Below, in pieces: positions 53,828-61,682 of a DNA stretch of 64,000 nucleotides. The notes under the pieces are model-generated. The model had not been told where the DNA came from. It did no database searches and saw only the letters and a program-made list of their open reading frames with translations. The translations under genes were made by a program, and so were the position numbers. Positions within the stretch are counted from its first letter, which is position 1; each line of letters starts with the position of its first letter. The stretch comes from Pseudomonas synxantha (GTDB taxonomy: Bacteria > Pseudomonadota > Gammaproteobacteria > Pseudomonadales > Pseudomonadaceae): NCBI RefSeq assembly GCF_900105675.1, contig NZ_LT629786.1, forward strand, positions 1,860,001 to 1,924,000, read 5' to 3'.

Positions 53828-55231
53828 ATGAATCTGAACGAGCCCATCAGTGCCCATCGTGTCGGCCAGGCAGTCGGCAGCTATCGCTGGACGATCTGCG
53901 CGATGCTGTTTTTCGCCACCACGGTCAACTACCTCGACCGCCAGGTGCTCAGCCTGTTGGCACCGCAACTCTCGACACAATTTGGCTGGAGCAACACCGA
54001 TTACGCCAACATCGCGGCGGTGTTCCAGTTTGTCTATGCCATCTCCATGCTGTTTGCCGGGCGCTTCGTCGACAAGATCGGCACCAAGGCCGCGTATGTA
54101 GTGGCGATTGGGATCTGGTCCACCGGGGCGATCATGCATGCGTTTTCGGTGCCGATGGGCGAGGGCATCGCCGCGATCAGCGGGGCAATCGGCCTGGCGG
54201 TGATCCCGGTGTCGATTGCCGGTTTCATGCTGTCCCGCGCTGTATTGGCGATTGGCGAAGCAGGCAACTTTCCCATTGCGATCAAGGCGACTGCCGAATA
54301 TTTCCCCAAGAAAGAACGCTCACTGGCCACCGGCATTTTCAACTCCGGTGCCAACGTCGGTGCGATCCTGGCACCGATCTGCGTGCCACTGCTTGCCGGC
54401 CTTTGGGGCTGGGAAGCGGCCTTCATGGTCATCGGCATGCTGGGGTTCTTGTGGGTCGCGGTATGGGCCGCGGTATACGAAAAACCGGAACAGCAAAAAC
54501 GCCTGTCAGCCGAAGAACTGGCCTATATCCGCAGCGACCAGACCGTACAACCTTTCACCCCAGCGCCTACAGGCACCACCTCAAAGAAAATCTCCTGGTT
54601 CAAGCTGCTGACCTACCGCCAGACCTGGGCGTTCGCCTTTGGCAAGTTCATGACCGATGGCGTGTGGTGGTTCTTTCTGTTCTGGCTGCCCACCTACCTG
54701 TCGGCACAGTACGGCATGAAAGGCGCCGATATCGTCATGCCGCTGGCGGTGCTGTACAGCATGACCATGGTCGGCAGCATCGGTGGCGGCTGGTTCCCCA
54801 GCTATTTCATGGCGCGTGGCGATGCACCCTATGACGGACGCATGAAAGCCATGCTGGTGATTGCGCTGTTCCCGCTGGTGGTGTTGCTGGCGCAGCCGTT
54901 GGGCTACCTGAGCTTCTGGGTGCCAGTGCTGCTCATCGGCGTGGGCGCCTCGGCGCACCAGGCATGGTCGTGCAATATCTTCACCACCGTGTCCGACATG
55001 TTCCCGCAGAAAACCGTGGCCTCGGTGGTCGGCATCGGTGGCATGGCCGGTGGCCTGGGCGGTGTAGTCATGACCAAGATCGGCGGCTGGGTGTTCGACT
55101 ACTACAAGTCGATCAACGACATCCACACCGGCTACATGATCATGTTTGCCATCTGCGCCCTGGCCTATCTGGTGGCCTGGAGCGTGATGAAGGCATTGGT
55201 GCCGCGCCACAAGGAAATCACTGATCTCTAG
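53828..55231 (+). CDS. MFS transporter of the hexuronate (ACS/ExuT-like) family
   Basis: A 467-residue inner-membrane carrier with about twelve helices. MLFFATTVNYLDRQVLSLLA, LAIGEAGNFPIAIKATAEYF and KERSLATGIFNSGANVGAIL are typical of anion:cation symporters for hexuronates such as glucuronate or galacturonate. The start at 53828 begins the family domain; upstream in-frame ATGs overlap the putative operator. No uronate catabolic genes are adjacent, so the substrate is uncertain. Its end overlaps the stop of the broken hydrolase gene on the other strand. Confidence 0.85.
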   Translation: MNLNEPISAHRVGQAVGSYRWTICAMLFFATTVNYLDRQVLSLLAPQLSTQFGWSNTDYANIAAVFQFVYAISMLFAGRFVDKIGTKAAYVVAIGIWSTGAIMHAFSVPMGEGIAAISGAIGLAVIPVSIAGFMLSRAVLAIGEAGNFPIAIKATAEYFPKKERSLATGIFNSGANVGAILAPICVPLLAGLWGWEAAFMVIGMLGFLWVAVWAAVYEKPEQQKRLSAEELAYIRSDQTVQPFTPAPTGTTSKKISWFKLLTYRQTWAFAFGKFMTDGVWWFFLFWLPTYLSAQYGMKGADIVMPLAVLYSMTMVGSIGGGWFPSYFMARGDAPYDGRMKAMLVIALFPLVVLLAQPLGYLSFWVPVLLIGVGASAHQAWSCNIFTTVSDMFPQKTVASVVGIGGMAGGLGGVVMTKIGGWVFDYYKSINDIHTGYMIMFAICALAYLVAWSVMKALVPRHKEITDL

Positions 55232-55607
55232 TGACCACTGCGGGCAAGTGTAGAAACGCCATCAGCGCGGCAACTATGGACTCTGGAGCATCTTCTTGCA
55301 CCAGATGCCCGGCATGGGGGACACGCAGGTAGCGTGCCCCAGCCAATCTGCCAGCCAGTGCATCGCCTTGCGCCACCGGGATCTACTGATCCTCCTCACC
55401 CCGGAGCAGCTGCACCGGGCAGCGGATACTGGCAAGCTGCACTTCAATGGCGTCGGTATAACGCTGATCCATTTGTGCAATCTGACGGTAAAAGGCTGCC
55501 TGGCCACTCTCGCCTGTCCATGGCGTGACATAGGCGTGCAGCACCTCGGCGTGGCCATGAAAATCAAAGGTTTCGGGCAGTGCCAGGGCGTCACTTGAGT
55601 CAGTCAT
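55218..55607 (-). pseudogene. Broken alpha/beta-hydrolase gene
   Basis: The frame reads the C-terminal third of an alpha/beta hydrolase: FYRQIAQMDQRYTDAIEV, IRCPVQLLRGEEDQ, then a TAG at 55383-55385 where family members have Trp, then IPVAQGDALAGRLAGARYL and VPHAGHLVQEDAPESIV up to TGA at 55218. The catalytic Asp (EED) and His (HAGH) regions survive, but the nucleophile elbow and N-terminal domain are absent and the amber codon cuts the remnant. It starts inside the end of the EamA gene. A start at ATG 55607 is probably incidental. This is a decayed gene, unless the TAG is a sequencing error. Confidence 0.8.
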
Positions 55608-56586
55608 GTTGGAATTCCCCCAAGGTTGGGTGGGTTGCCGCAGGTTTTGCCTGCGCCAGGATGATACGCACCGCCATCACCACGCCAATCAGCACGGCGG
55701 CCAGGCCCGCGACTTCCAGGGGCGTCGGCCAGCGCTGGTGAAACCAAAGGCCGAGCAGGGTGGCGAACAAGGATTCAAGGGCAATCAATTGACCGCTCAG
55801 CACCATGGGCAGGCGCCGCGTCGCTGCGTTCCAGGCCCACGCGCCGACGACGGTGGACATCACCGCGATCACCAGGCTCCAGGCATACAACGGCCATGCC
55901 TGGCTCCAGCCAGCGCCAAGGGTTGGCAACTGCAATAAGCCTAGCGCGTATATCCAGGGCAGCAGGCACAGCGCCGCGACGCCTGCACCCACCAGCATCA
56001 GGGCGGTCCACAGGCCGGTCGCGCAGGCCGGCAAGCGCGCCAGCTGCTTTTGGTTGATCACGCTGAACCCCAGCCATAAAGCCACCGCACCCAACGAGAA
56101 GCACAGCCCGGCCAGCCAGGAACCAGCACCCAGCGAGGGCTGGTGCAGGCTGCTGATGTTGGCCAGCAACAGCCCCACCGTGAGGCAAGACAGCGGCATC
56201 ACCAACTGGCGCCAACGCAGGGTCTTATGGCTGGCGTTGCCTACCAGCGCCAGTAAGACCGGGACCATTGCTACACAGGCTGGCGTCAATACCGGGCCGC
56301 CGAATATCACGCCGGCGGCAATACAGACGCCATAGCCCAGGCAACCCAATGCGCCCAGTACCGCCGCGAACACACGCTGGCCTGGGCTTAGCACAGGCAG
56401 TTGCGCCCGGCACAGGATCATCCAGACGACACCGAGCCCACCGGCTATCAAGAAGCGCACGGCCATCAGGTCGTAGAGGCTGTAAGCCCCGGTGACGTAG
56501 GGCGCAATAAAATTCAGCGCCCAGCCGAGGGTGGCGACCACCGCGAATATCACGCCGATAGAAACTGAGGTTGGGGAAGTGCTCAT
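55600..56586 (-). CDS. DMT-superfamily transporter (EamA domains)
   Basis: A 328-residue inner-membrane protein with ten hydrophobic helices in two EamA repeats (VSIGVIFAVVATLGWALNFI at the start; VGAWAWNAATRRLPMVLSGQ in the second). Substrate unknown, possibly an amino acid or metabolite exporter. The start at 56586 (MSTSPTS) is preferred over one 14 codons upstream. It is divergent from a LysR-type regulator gene 92 bases away, the likely controller. Confidence 0.87.
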   Translation of the reverse strand: MSTSPTSVSIGVIFAVVATLGWALNFIAPYVTGAYSLYDLMAVRFLIAGGLGVVWMILCRAQLPVLSPGQRVFAAVLGALGCLGYGVCIAAGVIFGGPVLTPACVAMVPVLLALVGNASHKTLRWRQLVMPLSCLTVGLLLANISSLHQPSLGAGSWLAGLCFSLGAVALWLGFSVINQKQLARLPACATGLWTALMLVGAGVAALCLLPWIYALGLLQLPTLGAGWSQAWPLYAWSLVIAVMSTVVGAWAWNAATRRLPMVLSGQLIALESLFATLLGLWFHQRWPTPLEVAGLAAVLIGVVMAVRIILAQAKPAATHPTLGEFQHD

Positions 56587-56678
56587 CAGGCTGATCCATG
56601 AAGTAATGCATCCATGGTGCCCAGCCACATGGGTGTGCTACAAACGAGTTCTCGGTCTTGAATGCATAACTTCAGATT

Positions 56679-57587
56679 ATGAACCTACTCGGCAAAACCC
56701 TACCGCCCCTTGCCAGTTTGTTGCCGTTTGAAGCGGCGGCGCGCCTGGAGAGTTTCTCCAGGGCGGCCGATGAGCTGCACATCACCCAGGCGGCTGTCAG
56801 CCGGCAAATTCGGGGGCTGGAAGACAACCTGGGGGTGAAGCTGTTCATCCGGCGCAACCGTGCGGTGTTCCTCACGCAAGAGGGGCGTGAGCTGGGGCGG
56901 GTGGTCAGCCTTGCGTTGCGAAGCATCAGTGATGGCGCGGCTAACCTGCGCGCCTCCCCGCAACGCAACCGGGTGGTGTTGTTGTGCCAGTTGTGCGAGG
57001 CGTTTTATTGGCTGATGCCGCGTTTGTCGACGTTTCACCAGCAATACCCGCAGATTGAAATCCAGGTAGTGACCTGCACGCGGCCTATCACCCAGTTCGA
57101 TGGCCATTTCGATGTGGCCCTGCAAAGTACCCGGCGCGCCAGTGGCGCCCATAGGCTGATGTTCACCGCCTCCGACGAAGTGTTCCCCGTGTGCAGCCCC
57201 GCTTATCTTTGTCCGGAACAGCCGTTAGCGCTGACTGAATTACAACCCTGCACATTTTTGCACCATGGCTCCGAACCCCCGCACCTGATGGCATGGGATG
57301 AGTGGCTTCTGGTGTTTGGCCACGTGTTGGCCAGGGATGCGCGCAGCGCCACCTTCGACAGCTACCCGCTGATGTTGCAAGCCGCGGTGGAAGGGCACGG
57401 TGTCGCCATGGGCTGGCGTCGTACCGCAAGCCGGCTGATTGACAGTGGGGCGTTGGTCCGGCCCTGTGCTGAAAGCGTATTTTTGCCTGAGGCAATTTCG
57501 GTCTACAGGCAGCAAGGGGCGGGCAGTCGGGACGGGGTCGAAGCGCTGCTGGCGTGGCTGCAAGCGCAATTGCACAGTGACGGCTGA
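56679..57587 (+). CDS. LysR-family transcriptional regulator
   Basis: A 302-residue LysR regulator of the GcvA/AmpR-like branch. The helix-turn-helix region is FEAAARLESFSRAADELHIT and QAAVSRQIRGLEDNLGVKLF; the ligand domain includes YWLMPRLSTFHQQYPQIEIQ and FDVALQSTRR. It shares a promoter region with the divergent EamA transporter gene and probably regulates it. Effector unknown. Confidence 0.87.
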   Translation: MNLLGKTLPPLASLLPFEAAARLESFSRAADELHITQAAVSRQIRGLEDNLGVKLFIRRNRAVFLTQEGRELGRVVSLALRSISDGAANLRASPQRNRVVLLCQLCEAFYWLMPRLSTFHQQYPQIEIQVVTCTRPITQFDGHFDVALQSTRRASGAHRLMFTASDEVFPVCSPAYLCPEQPLALTELQPCTFLHHGSEPPHLMAWDEWLLVFGHVLARDARSATFDSYPLMLQAAVEGHGVAMGWRRTASRLIDSGALVRPCAESVFLPEAISVYRQQGAGSRDGVEALLAWLQAQLHSDG

Positions 57588-57617
57588 CAGGGGCGTCGCC
57601 ACCCCTGTCATATCCGA

Positions 57618-58910
57618 TTAACGGTTACGGGTGACTCGCCAAACCGTATTGGCCAAGTCATCGGCAATGATCAGCGCACCTTTGGGGTCCACCGTCACGC
57701 CCACCGGGCGCCCACGGGTCTTGCCATCGTCACCGCGAAATCCGGTGGCGAAGTCGATGGGTTCGCCAGCAGGCTTGCCATTGCTGAACGGCACGAAGAT
57801 CACCTTGTAGCCCACCGGATTGTCGCGGTTCCAGCTGCCGTGTTCGCCGACAAACACGCCAGCGGCAAATTTTTCACCCATGGCCGGGATGGAAAAATCC
57901 ACGCCCAATGCAGCCACATGGGAGCCCAGGCTGTAATCGGGCTTGATCGCCGCGGCCACCTTGGCCGGGTTCTGCGGTTGCGCGCGTGGGTCGACGTTCT
58001 GGCCCCAGTAGCTGTACGGCCAGCCGTAGAAGGCGCCTTCCTGCACCGACGTCAGGTAGTCCGGCACCAGGTCGGGGCCGAGTTCATCGCGTTCGTTGAC
58101 CACCGTCCACAGTTGCCCGGAGCCAGGTTGAATGGTCAGCGCCGTGGGGTTGCGCAAGCCGGTTGCGTAGGGCCTGTGGGCCCCGGTAGCCGCGTCGATC
58201 TGCCAGACCATGGCGCGGTCAATCTCCACTTCCATGCCGCGCTCGGTGATGTTGCTGTTAGAGCCAATCCCGACATACAGCTGGCGTCCGTCATCACTCA
58301 CGGCCAATGACTTGGTCCAGTGGTGGTTGATCTGCGCTGGCAGGTCGGTGACTTTGACCGGCGGGGCGCTGGCCTTGGTCTGGCCGTCGGCATAGTCGAA
58401 GCGCACCAGTGCGTCCTGGTTGGCTACATAGAGTTTGCCGTCGGCGAACGCCAGCCCATAGGGCGCGTTGAGGTTATCGGCGAACACCGTCTTGAGCTCA
58501 TAGGTGCCGTCACCGTCGGCGTCGCGCAGCAGGGTAATGCGGTTGCCGCCCTTGACCTTGGTATTGCCCTGGGCCTTGATCACGCTGGCGATCACATCCT
58601 TGGGCTTGAGCTTGGCCGCACTGCCGCCACGGCCTTCGGCCACCAGGATGTCACCGTTGGGCAGCACCAGGGTCTGGCGCGGGATCGCCAGGTCGGTGGC
58701 GATGGCGGTCACGCTGTAGCCTTCGGGCACCTTGGGCTTTTGCTCGCCCCACGGGGTGGGCTGCGCAATCTTCATGCTCGGCAACAGGCTGCTTTGTTGT
58801 TCAGGCAGTTTAGGGTCAGGGCCGCGGGCCTGGGTCTTGTCGCCTTCGCCACCACAGGCACTGAGCAGCAGGGCTGCGCTGAGTAAGGTCAGTGTATTGA
58901 GTGGTTTCAT
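57618..58910 (-). CDS. PQQ-type sugar (L-sorbosone) dehydrogenase-like lipoprotein
   Basis: A 430-residue protein with a lipoprotein signal (MKPLNTLTLLSAALLLSACG). The mature part is a glucose/sorbosone dehydrogenase beta-propeller: DLAIPRQTLVLPNGDILVAE, ITLLRDADGDGTYELKTVF, NAPYGLAFADGKLYVANQDA, GIGSNSNITERGMEVEIDRA, ATGLRNPTALTIQPGSGQLW and GEHGSWNRDNPVGYKV. Such enzymes oxidise sugars in the periplasm with PQQ. The start at 58910 is set by the lipoprotein signal; the longer open frame upstream reads the DUF2231 gene out of frame. It overlaps that gene by four bases (ATGA), so they are translationally coupled. Confidence 0.87.
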   Translation of the reverse strand: MKPLNTLTLLSAALLLSACGGEGDKTQARGPDPKLPEQQSSLLPSMKIAQPTPWGEQKPKVPEGYSVTAIATDLAIPRQTLVLPNGDILVAEGRGGSAAKLKPKDVIASVIKAQGNTKVKGGNRITLLRDADGDGTYELKTVFADNLNAPYGLAFADGKLYVANQDALVRFDYADGQTKASAPPVKVTDLPAQINHHWTKSLAVSDDGRQLYVGIGSNSNITERGMEVEIDRAMVWQIDAATGAHRPYATGLRNPTALTIQPGSGQLWTVVNERDELGPDLVPDYLTSVQEGAFYGWPYSYWGQNVDPRAQPQNPAKVAAAIKPDYSLGSHVAALGVDFSIPAMGEKFAAGVFVGEHGSWNRDNPVGYKVIFVPFSNGKPAGEPIDFATGFRGDDGKTRGRPVGVTVDPKGALIIADDLANTVWRVTRNR

Positions 58911-59332
58911 CGGGCAGCTCCTGAGCGCAGGTTGGTCAAGCCGATCCAGGTCGCGATGATCGCCAGCACCGTGACAATCGCTGACAGTATCAAGCCGGTG
59001 GGCATCATGGCGTAGGCGTCCTTGGCATGCTGGAACGCATTGACCAGCCCAAGCACCCAGGTGCCCAGCAACAGCAGGAAGTAAGCCACAGGGCGCCCGC
59101 CCTTGTGCTCGGCACGCACCAGGTTGACCAGCGCAAACAGCAGGGCGAGACCGCAGAACACCAGCGCCCCGGCGATCAGCCAAGAGGCGAAGTTGGCCCA
59201 TTGGATCTGGTAAGTCTGGCCGTAGGCGATATCACTGAGCAAAGCCCCGAGGAACAGTGGCACGGTGCCTGCCAGCAAGGTCCCATGCAATGGGCCAGGT
59301 CTGACGACGGGGTAAGTGGGGAGGGTAGTCAT
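58907..59332 (-). CDS. DUF2231-family membrane protein
   Basis: A 141-residue inner-membrane protein with four hydrophobic helices (LHGTLLAGTVPLFLGALLSD; FASWLIAGALVFCGLALLFA; VAYFLLLLGTWVLGLVNAFQ; TGLILSAIVTVLAIIATWIG). DUF2231 proteins often accompany periplasmic redox enzymes and may pass electrons or anchor them. It overlaps the start of the sorbosone-dehydrogenase-like gene by four bases, which supports a joint function. Confidence 0.85.
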   Translation of the reverse strand: MTTLPTYPVVRPGPLHGTLLAGTVPLFLGALLSDIAYGQTYQIQWANFASWLIAGALVFCGLALLFALVNLVRAEHKGGRPVAYFLLLLGTWVLGLVNAFQHAKDAYAMMPTGLILSAIVTVLAIIATWIGLTNLRSGAAR

Positions 59333-59419
59333 GGGGGTGGCGGCTCCTTATCGTTCTGCACCCTGGGGTCAGGGCGCCTGACTTCGCATAGGAAAGGAGC
59401 GTGGCATTTGTAAGAAAGT

Positions 59420-59743
59420 TCACTGAGAGGTCGTGTCGAGATGTTTTTCGAACCATGCCGCATAAGGGGTATTGCTGACTTTGCAACGGTTGTAATCCGG
59501 AGCGCCATCGTGCCACCACGCCGGCCCACGCTCGCCCAATGCGACCTTGGCATGCTGCACCTGCTGCCGAGCGGCTTTCAATGCCTGGGCGTCAGCGGCG
59601 CCCTTGGCCGCCTTGACCGCCCGGCGTGCATCCATCAGTGCATTGACCCAATGTAGCCGGGTTGCCTCATCCAAGGCCGGATTGGTACAGCGCCACAGTT
59701 GCCCCTTGACCACAAAATAGCGGCCATCCGGTGTGCTAAGCAT
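59420..59743 (-). CDS. Conserved protein of unknown function
   Basis: A 107-residue soluble protein: STPDGRYFVVKGQLWRCTNP, an alanine-rich amphipathic helix region (ALMDARRAVKAAKGAADAQA, then AARQQVQHAKVALGERGP) and AWWHDGAPDYNRCKVSNTPY. I recall very similar proteins in many proteobacteria, none with a known role. Its ATG lies inside the end of a 34-residue membrane protein gene (CATGCTTAG), so the two are translationally coupled. Confidence 0.8.
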   Translation of the reverse strand: MLSTPDGRYFVVKGQLWRCTNPALDEATRLHWVNALMDARRAVKAAKGAADAQALKAARQQVQHAKVALGERGPAWWHDGAPDYNRCKVSNTPYAAWFEKHLDTTSQ

Positions 59744-59840
59744 GATGCCGGTGCAGCACCCGCAGCACGCCCCACAGCATCGACATTACAATTGCCATCC
59801 AACCGGCAAACAGGCTGAAAAGTGTCATTGCAAGGTTCAT
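59736..59840 (-). CDS. 34-residue single-helix membrane protein
   Basis: Too short for usual gene finding. MNLAMTLFSLFAGWMAIVMS followed by MLWGVLRVLHRHHA is one hydrophobic helix with a basic, histidine-rich tail. GGAAG lies 6 bases before the ATG, and the stop TAG overlaps the next gene's start by 8 bases, which favours a real coupled gene. Family and function unknown; it could be a small regulator of a membrane complex or a toxin-like peptide. Confidence 0.55.
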   Translation of the reverse strand: MNLAMTLFSLFAGWMAIVMSMLWGVLRVLHRHHA

Positions 59841-59966
59841 AAAGGTCTTCCATTGCGTTGTCGTCTCTTTATAGGTGACCTCGCTTGCAAACCAGGATTC
59901 AACTGGATGTGTTTACGGCCGCGGCTGCATGATTCATCCTGCCGGGCCGACAAGAGGAAACGCCTT

Positions 59967-60446
59967 ATGCCAACCCTGCATCTACTGTGCGGCAAGATCG
60001 CCTCCGGCAAGTCCACGCTCGCCAAGACCCTGGGCGCCGAGCACCGAGCCATTGTGCTCAGCGAAGACCACTGGCTGGCCAGTCTTTACCCCGGTGAAAT
60101 CCAGGCCATCGCCGACTACCTGCGCTGTGCCCAGCGGGTGCGCGGTGTACTTGGGCCGCTGGTGGTCAATCTGTTGGAATCCGGCGTGAATGTGGTTCTG
60201 GATTTCCCGGCCAACACCCTGGCCAACCGTGAGTGGTTGCTCGGCCTGGCCCAAACGGCCAAAGTGCCTCACCGCCTGCATTATCTGGAACTGGACGATG
60301 CGACCTGCCGTGCCCGCCTGCATGCGCGCAACGCCCAGGGCGAGCATGACTTTGCTGCGACTGACGCCGAATTTGACCTGATCACTCGCCACTTTAGTGT
60401 GCCGAGTGAAGAGGAAGGCCTGGTGATTGAGGTGCATCGCCCGTGA
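59967..60446 (+). CDS. AAA-type small kinase (P-loop phosphotransferase)
   Basis: A 159-residue P-loop protein. The Walker A motif is CGKIASGKSTLAKTL at residues 8-22; a Walker B-like strand is GVNVVLDFPANT; and LELDDATCRARLHARNAQGE resembles the lid arginine region of small kinases (AAA_33, zeta-toxin and chloramphenicol phosphotransferase relatives). It probably phosphorylates a small molecule. AGAGGAA lies 8 bases before the start. It overlaps the following nucleotidyltransferase gene by four bases (GTGA). Confidence 0.85.
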   Translation: MPTLHLLCGKIASGKSTLAKTLGAEHRAIVLSEDHWLASLYPGEIQAIADYLRCAQRVRGVLGPLVVNLLESGVNVVLDFPANTLANREWLLGLAQTAKVPHRLHYLELDDATCRARLHARNAQGEHDFAATDAEFDLITRHFSVPSEEEGLVIEVHRP

Positions 60447-61240
60447 CCCTCCTGCAAACCACGGGCGTCGATGCCGACGGGTTTATCCTCACCGTCGCCG
60501 ATGTTCCGGTACAAATCGAGTTCCAGCCCGTGCTGGCGGATGTCTGCGCAACCCTGTCCCAGGCGGCGTTCGGGCTGCATGGGATTTATATGTATGGCAG
60601 CGTCGCACGAGGCCAGGCCGAGGTCGGGGTTTCTGATCTCGACCTCTCGTTGATACTCAACGATCCCCCGGATGCCTCGGTGCTCGAGCAAATTGAAACG
60701 ACCCGAATTGCCTTGGAACAACGGCATCCGCAAGTGACCAAGATCGACTTCGATATCGGTCATCACGCTCAAGTGTTGGCGCCGGAAAATCGCAACAGTT
60801 GGGGCTTCTGGCTCAAGCATCATTGCCGCTGTGTATGGGGCGAAGACCTTGCACGGCACTTCGACCCGTTTTGCCCGTCCCGCGCCATCGCCATGGCGGT
60901 CAATGGTGACTTCGAGCAAGCGCTCACGGCGTATCTCGTGCGTATCGAACAGGCCCGCACTGAACACGCACGTCATCGCCTGCAGCGTGAAGCATCGCGA
61001 GCCTTGATCCGGGCCACTCACACCTTGCGCGCAGACGATGCGCACATGTGGCCGCATACCCTGGAAGAGTACGTCGCGCTGTTTGTTCAGCAGTACCCCT
61101 CGATGCGCGTGCAAATCGCGTACTTCCTGTTTGAAGCGCGTAACCCCAGCGCTGAGTGCGAGGTGTTTTCCACGCGGCTACGGGCGTTTTTGAGTTGGAT
61201 GGTTTCGGCGCTCAGGGAAAGGAATCAATCAAATGCGTGA
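60443..61240 (+). CDS. Nucleotidyltransferase-fold protein
   Basis: A 265-residue protein with the DNA polymerase beta-type nucleotidyltransferase motif YGSVARGQAEVGVSDLDLSL (about residues 51-70), the third acidic residue probably being in KIDFDIG. The C-terminal half is helical, as in aminoglycoside adenylyltransferases. It would transfer a nucleotide to a small molecule or protein. GTG start within the stop of the kinase gene; its end overlaps the NUDIX gene by 8 bases. Target unknown. Confidence 0.83.
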   Translation: MTLLQTTGVDADGFILTVADVPVQIEFQPVLADVCATLSQAAFGLHGIYMYGSVARGQAEVGVSDLDLSLILNDPPDASVLEQIETTRIALEQRHPQVTKIDFDIGHHAQVLAPENRNSWGFWLKHHCRCVWGEDLARHFDPFCPSRAIAMAVNGDFEQALTAYLVRIEQARTEHARHRLQREASRALIRATHTLRADDAHMWPHTLEEYVALFVQQYPSMRVQIAYFLFEARNPSAECEVFSTRLRAFLSWMVSALRERNQSNA

Positions 61241-61682
61241 ACGCAAAGCCGCACGACTATTGGTGATAAGCCCTGCAAAGCAGGTGCTGCTGTTCCGCTT
61301 CGTGCATAAAGACGGCGCATTGGCCGGCAGGAATTACTGGGCTACGCCGGGCGGTGGCGTCGAAGCCGGGGAAACCTATCACAGCGCCGCAATCCGTGAA
61401 CTGCGCGAAGAGACCGGCATCACTGTCAGCAGCGTTGGCGAATCCGTGGCAGAACGCAGTTTCCCATTGATGCTGCCCAGCGGCGAAACCGTGCTGGCGG
61501 TCGAGCGCTACTTCGTGGTGCAGGCGCCCAGCGAGGCGCTGTCCAGGGCCGAGTGGACGGCGCAAGAGACCCAGGTGATGGCGGATCATCGTTGGTGGTC
61601 GGCAGAGGAGCTGCGCACTACGACGGACACGGTGTGGCCGCAGGGGCTGGTGGAAATGCTCGAGGACGTCGGCGCCTTCTAA
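61233..61682 (+). CDS. NUDIX hydrolase
   Basis: A 149-residue pyrophosphohydrolase. The NUDIX box is complete: GGGVEAGE, then seven residues and IRELREETGI, which provides the magnesium-binding glutamates. Flanking parts (LVISPAKQVLLFRFVHKDGA; AQETQVMADHRWWSAEELRT) fit the family. It cleaves nucleoside diphosphates linked to another group; substrate unknown. Third gene of an overlapping cassette with a kinase and a nucleotidyltransferase. Its stop overlaps the end of the convergent oxidoreductase gene by 4 bases. Confidence 0.92.
   Translation: MRERKAARLLVISPAKQVLLFRFVHKDGALAGRNYWATPGGGVEAGETYHSAAIRELREETGITVSSVGESVAERSFPLMLPSGETVLAVERYFVVQAPSEALSRAEWTAQETQVMADHRWWSAEELRTTTDTVWPQGLVEMLEDVGAF

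Noticed and set aside
58911..59201. N-terminal extension of the sugar dehydrogenase frame
   Set aside because: This part reads the DUF2231 gene out of frame; the lipoprotein signal at 58910 marks the real start.
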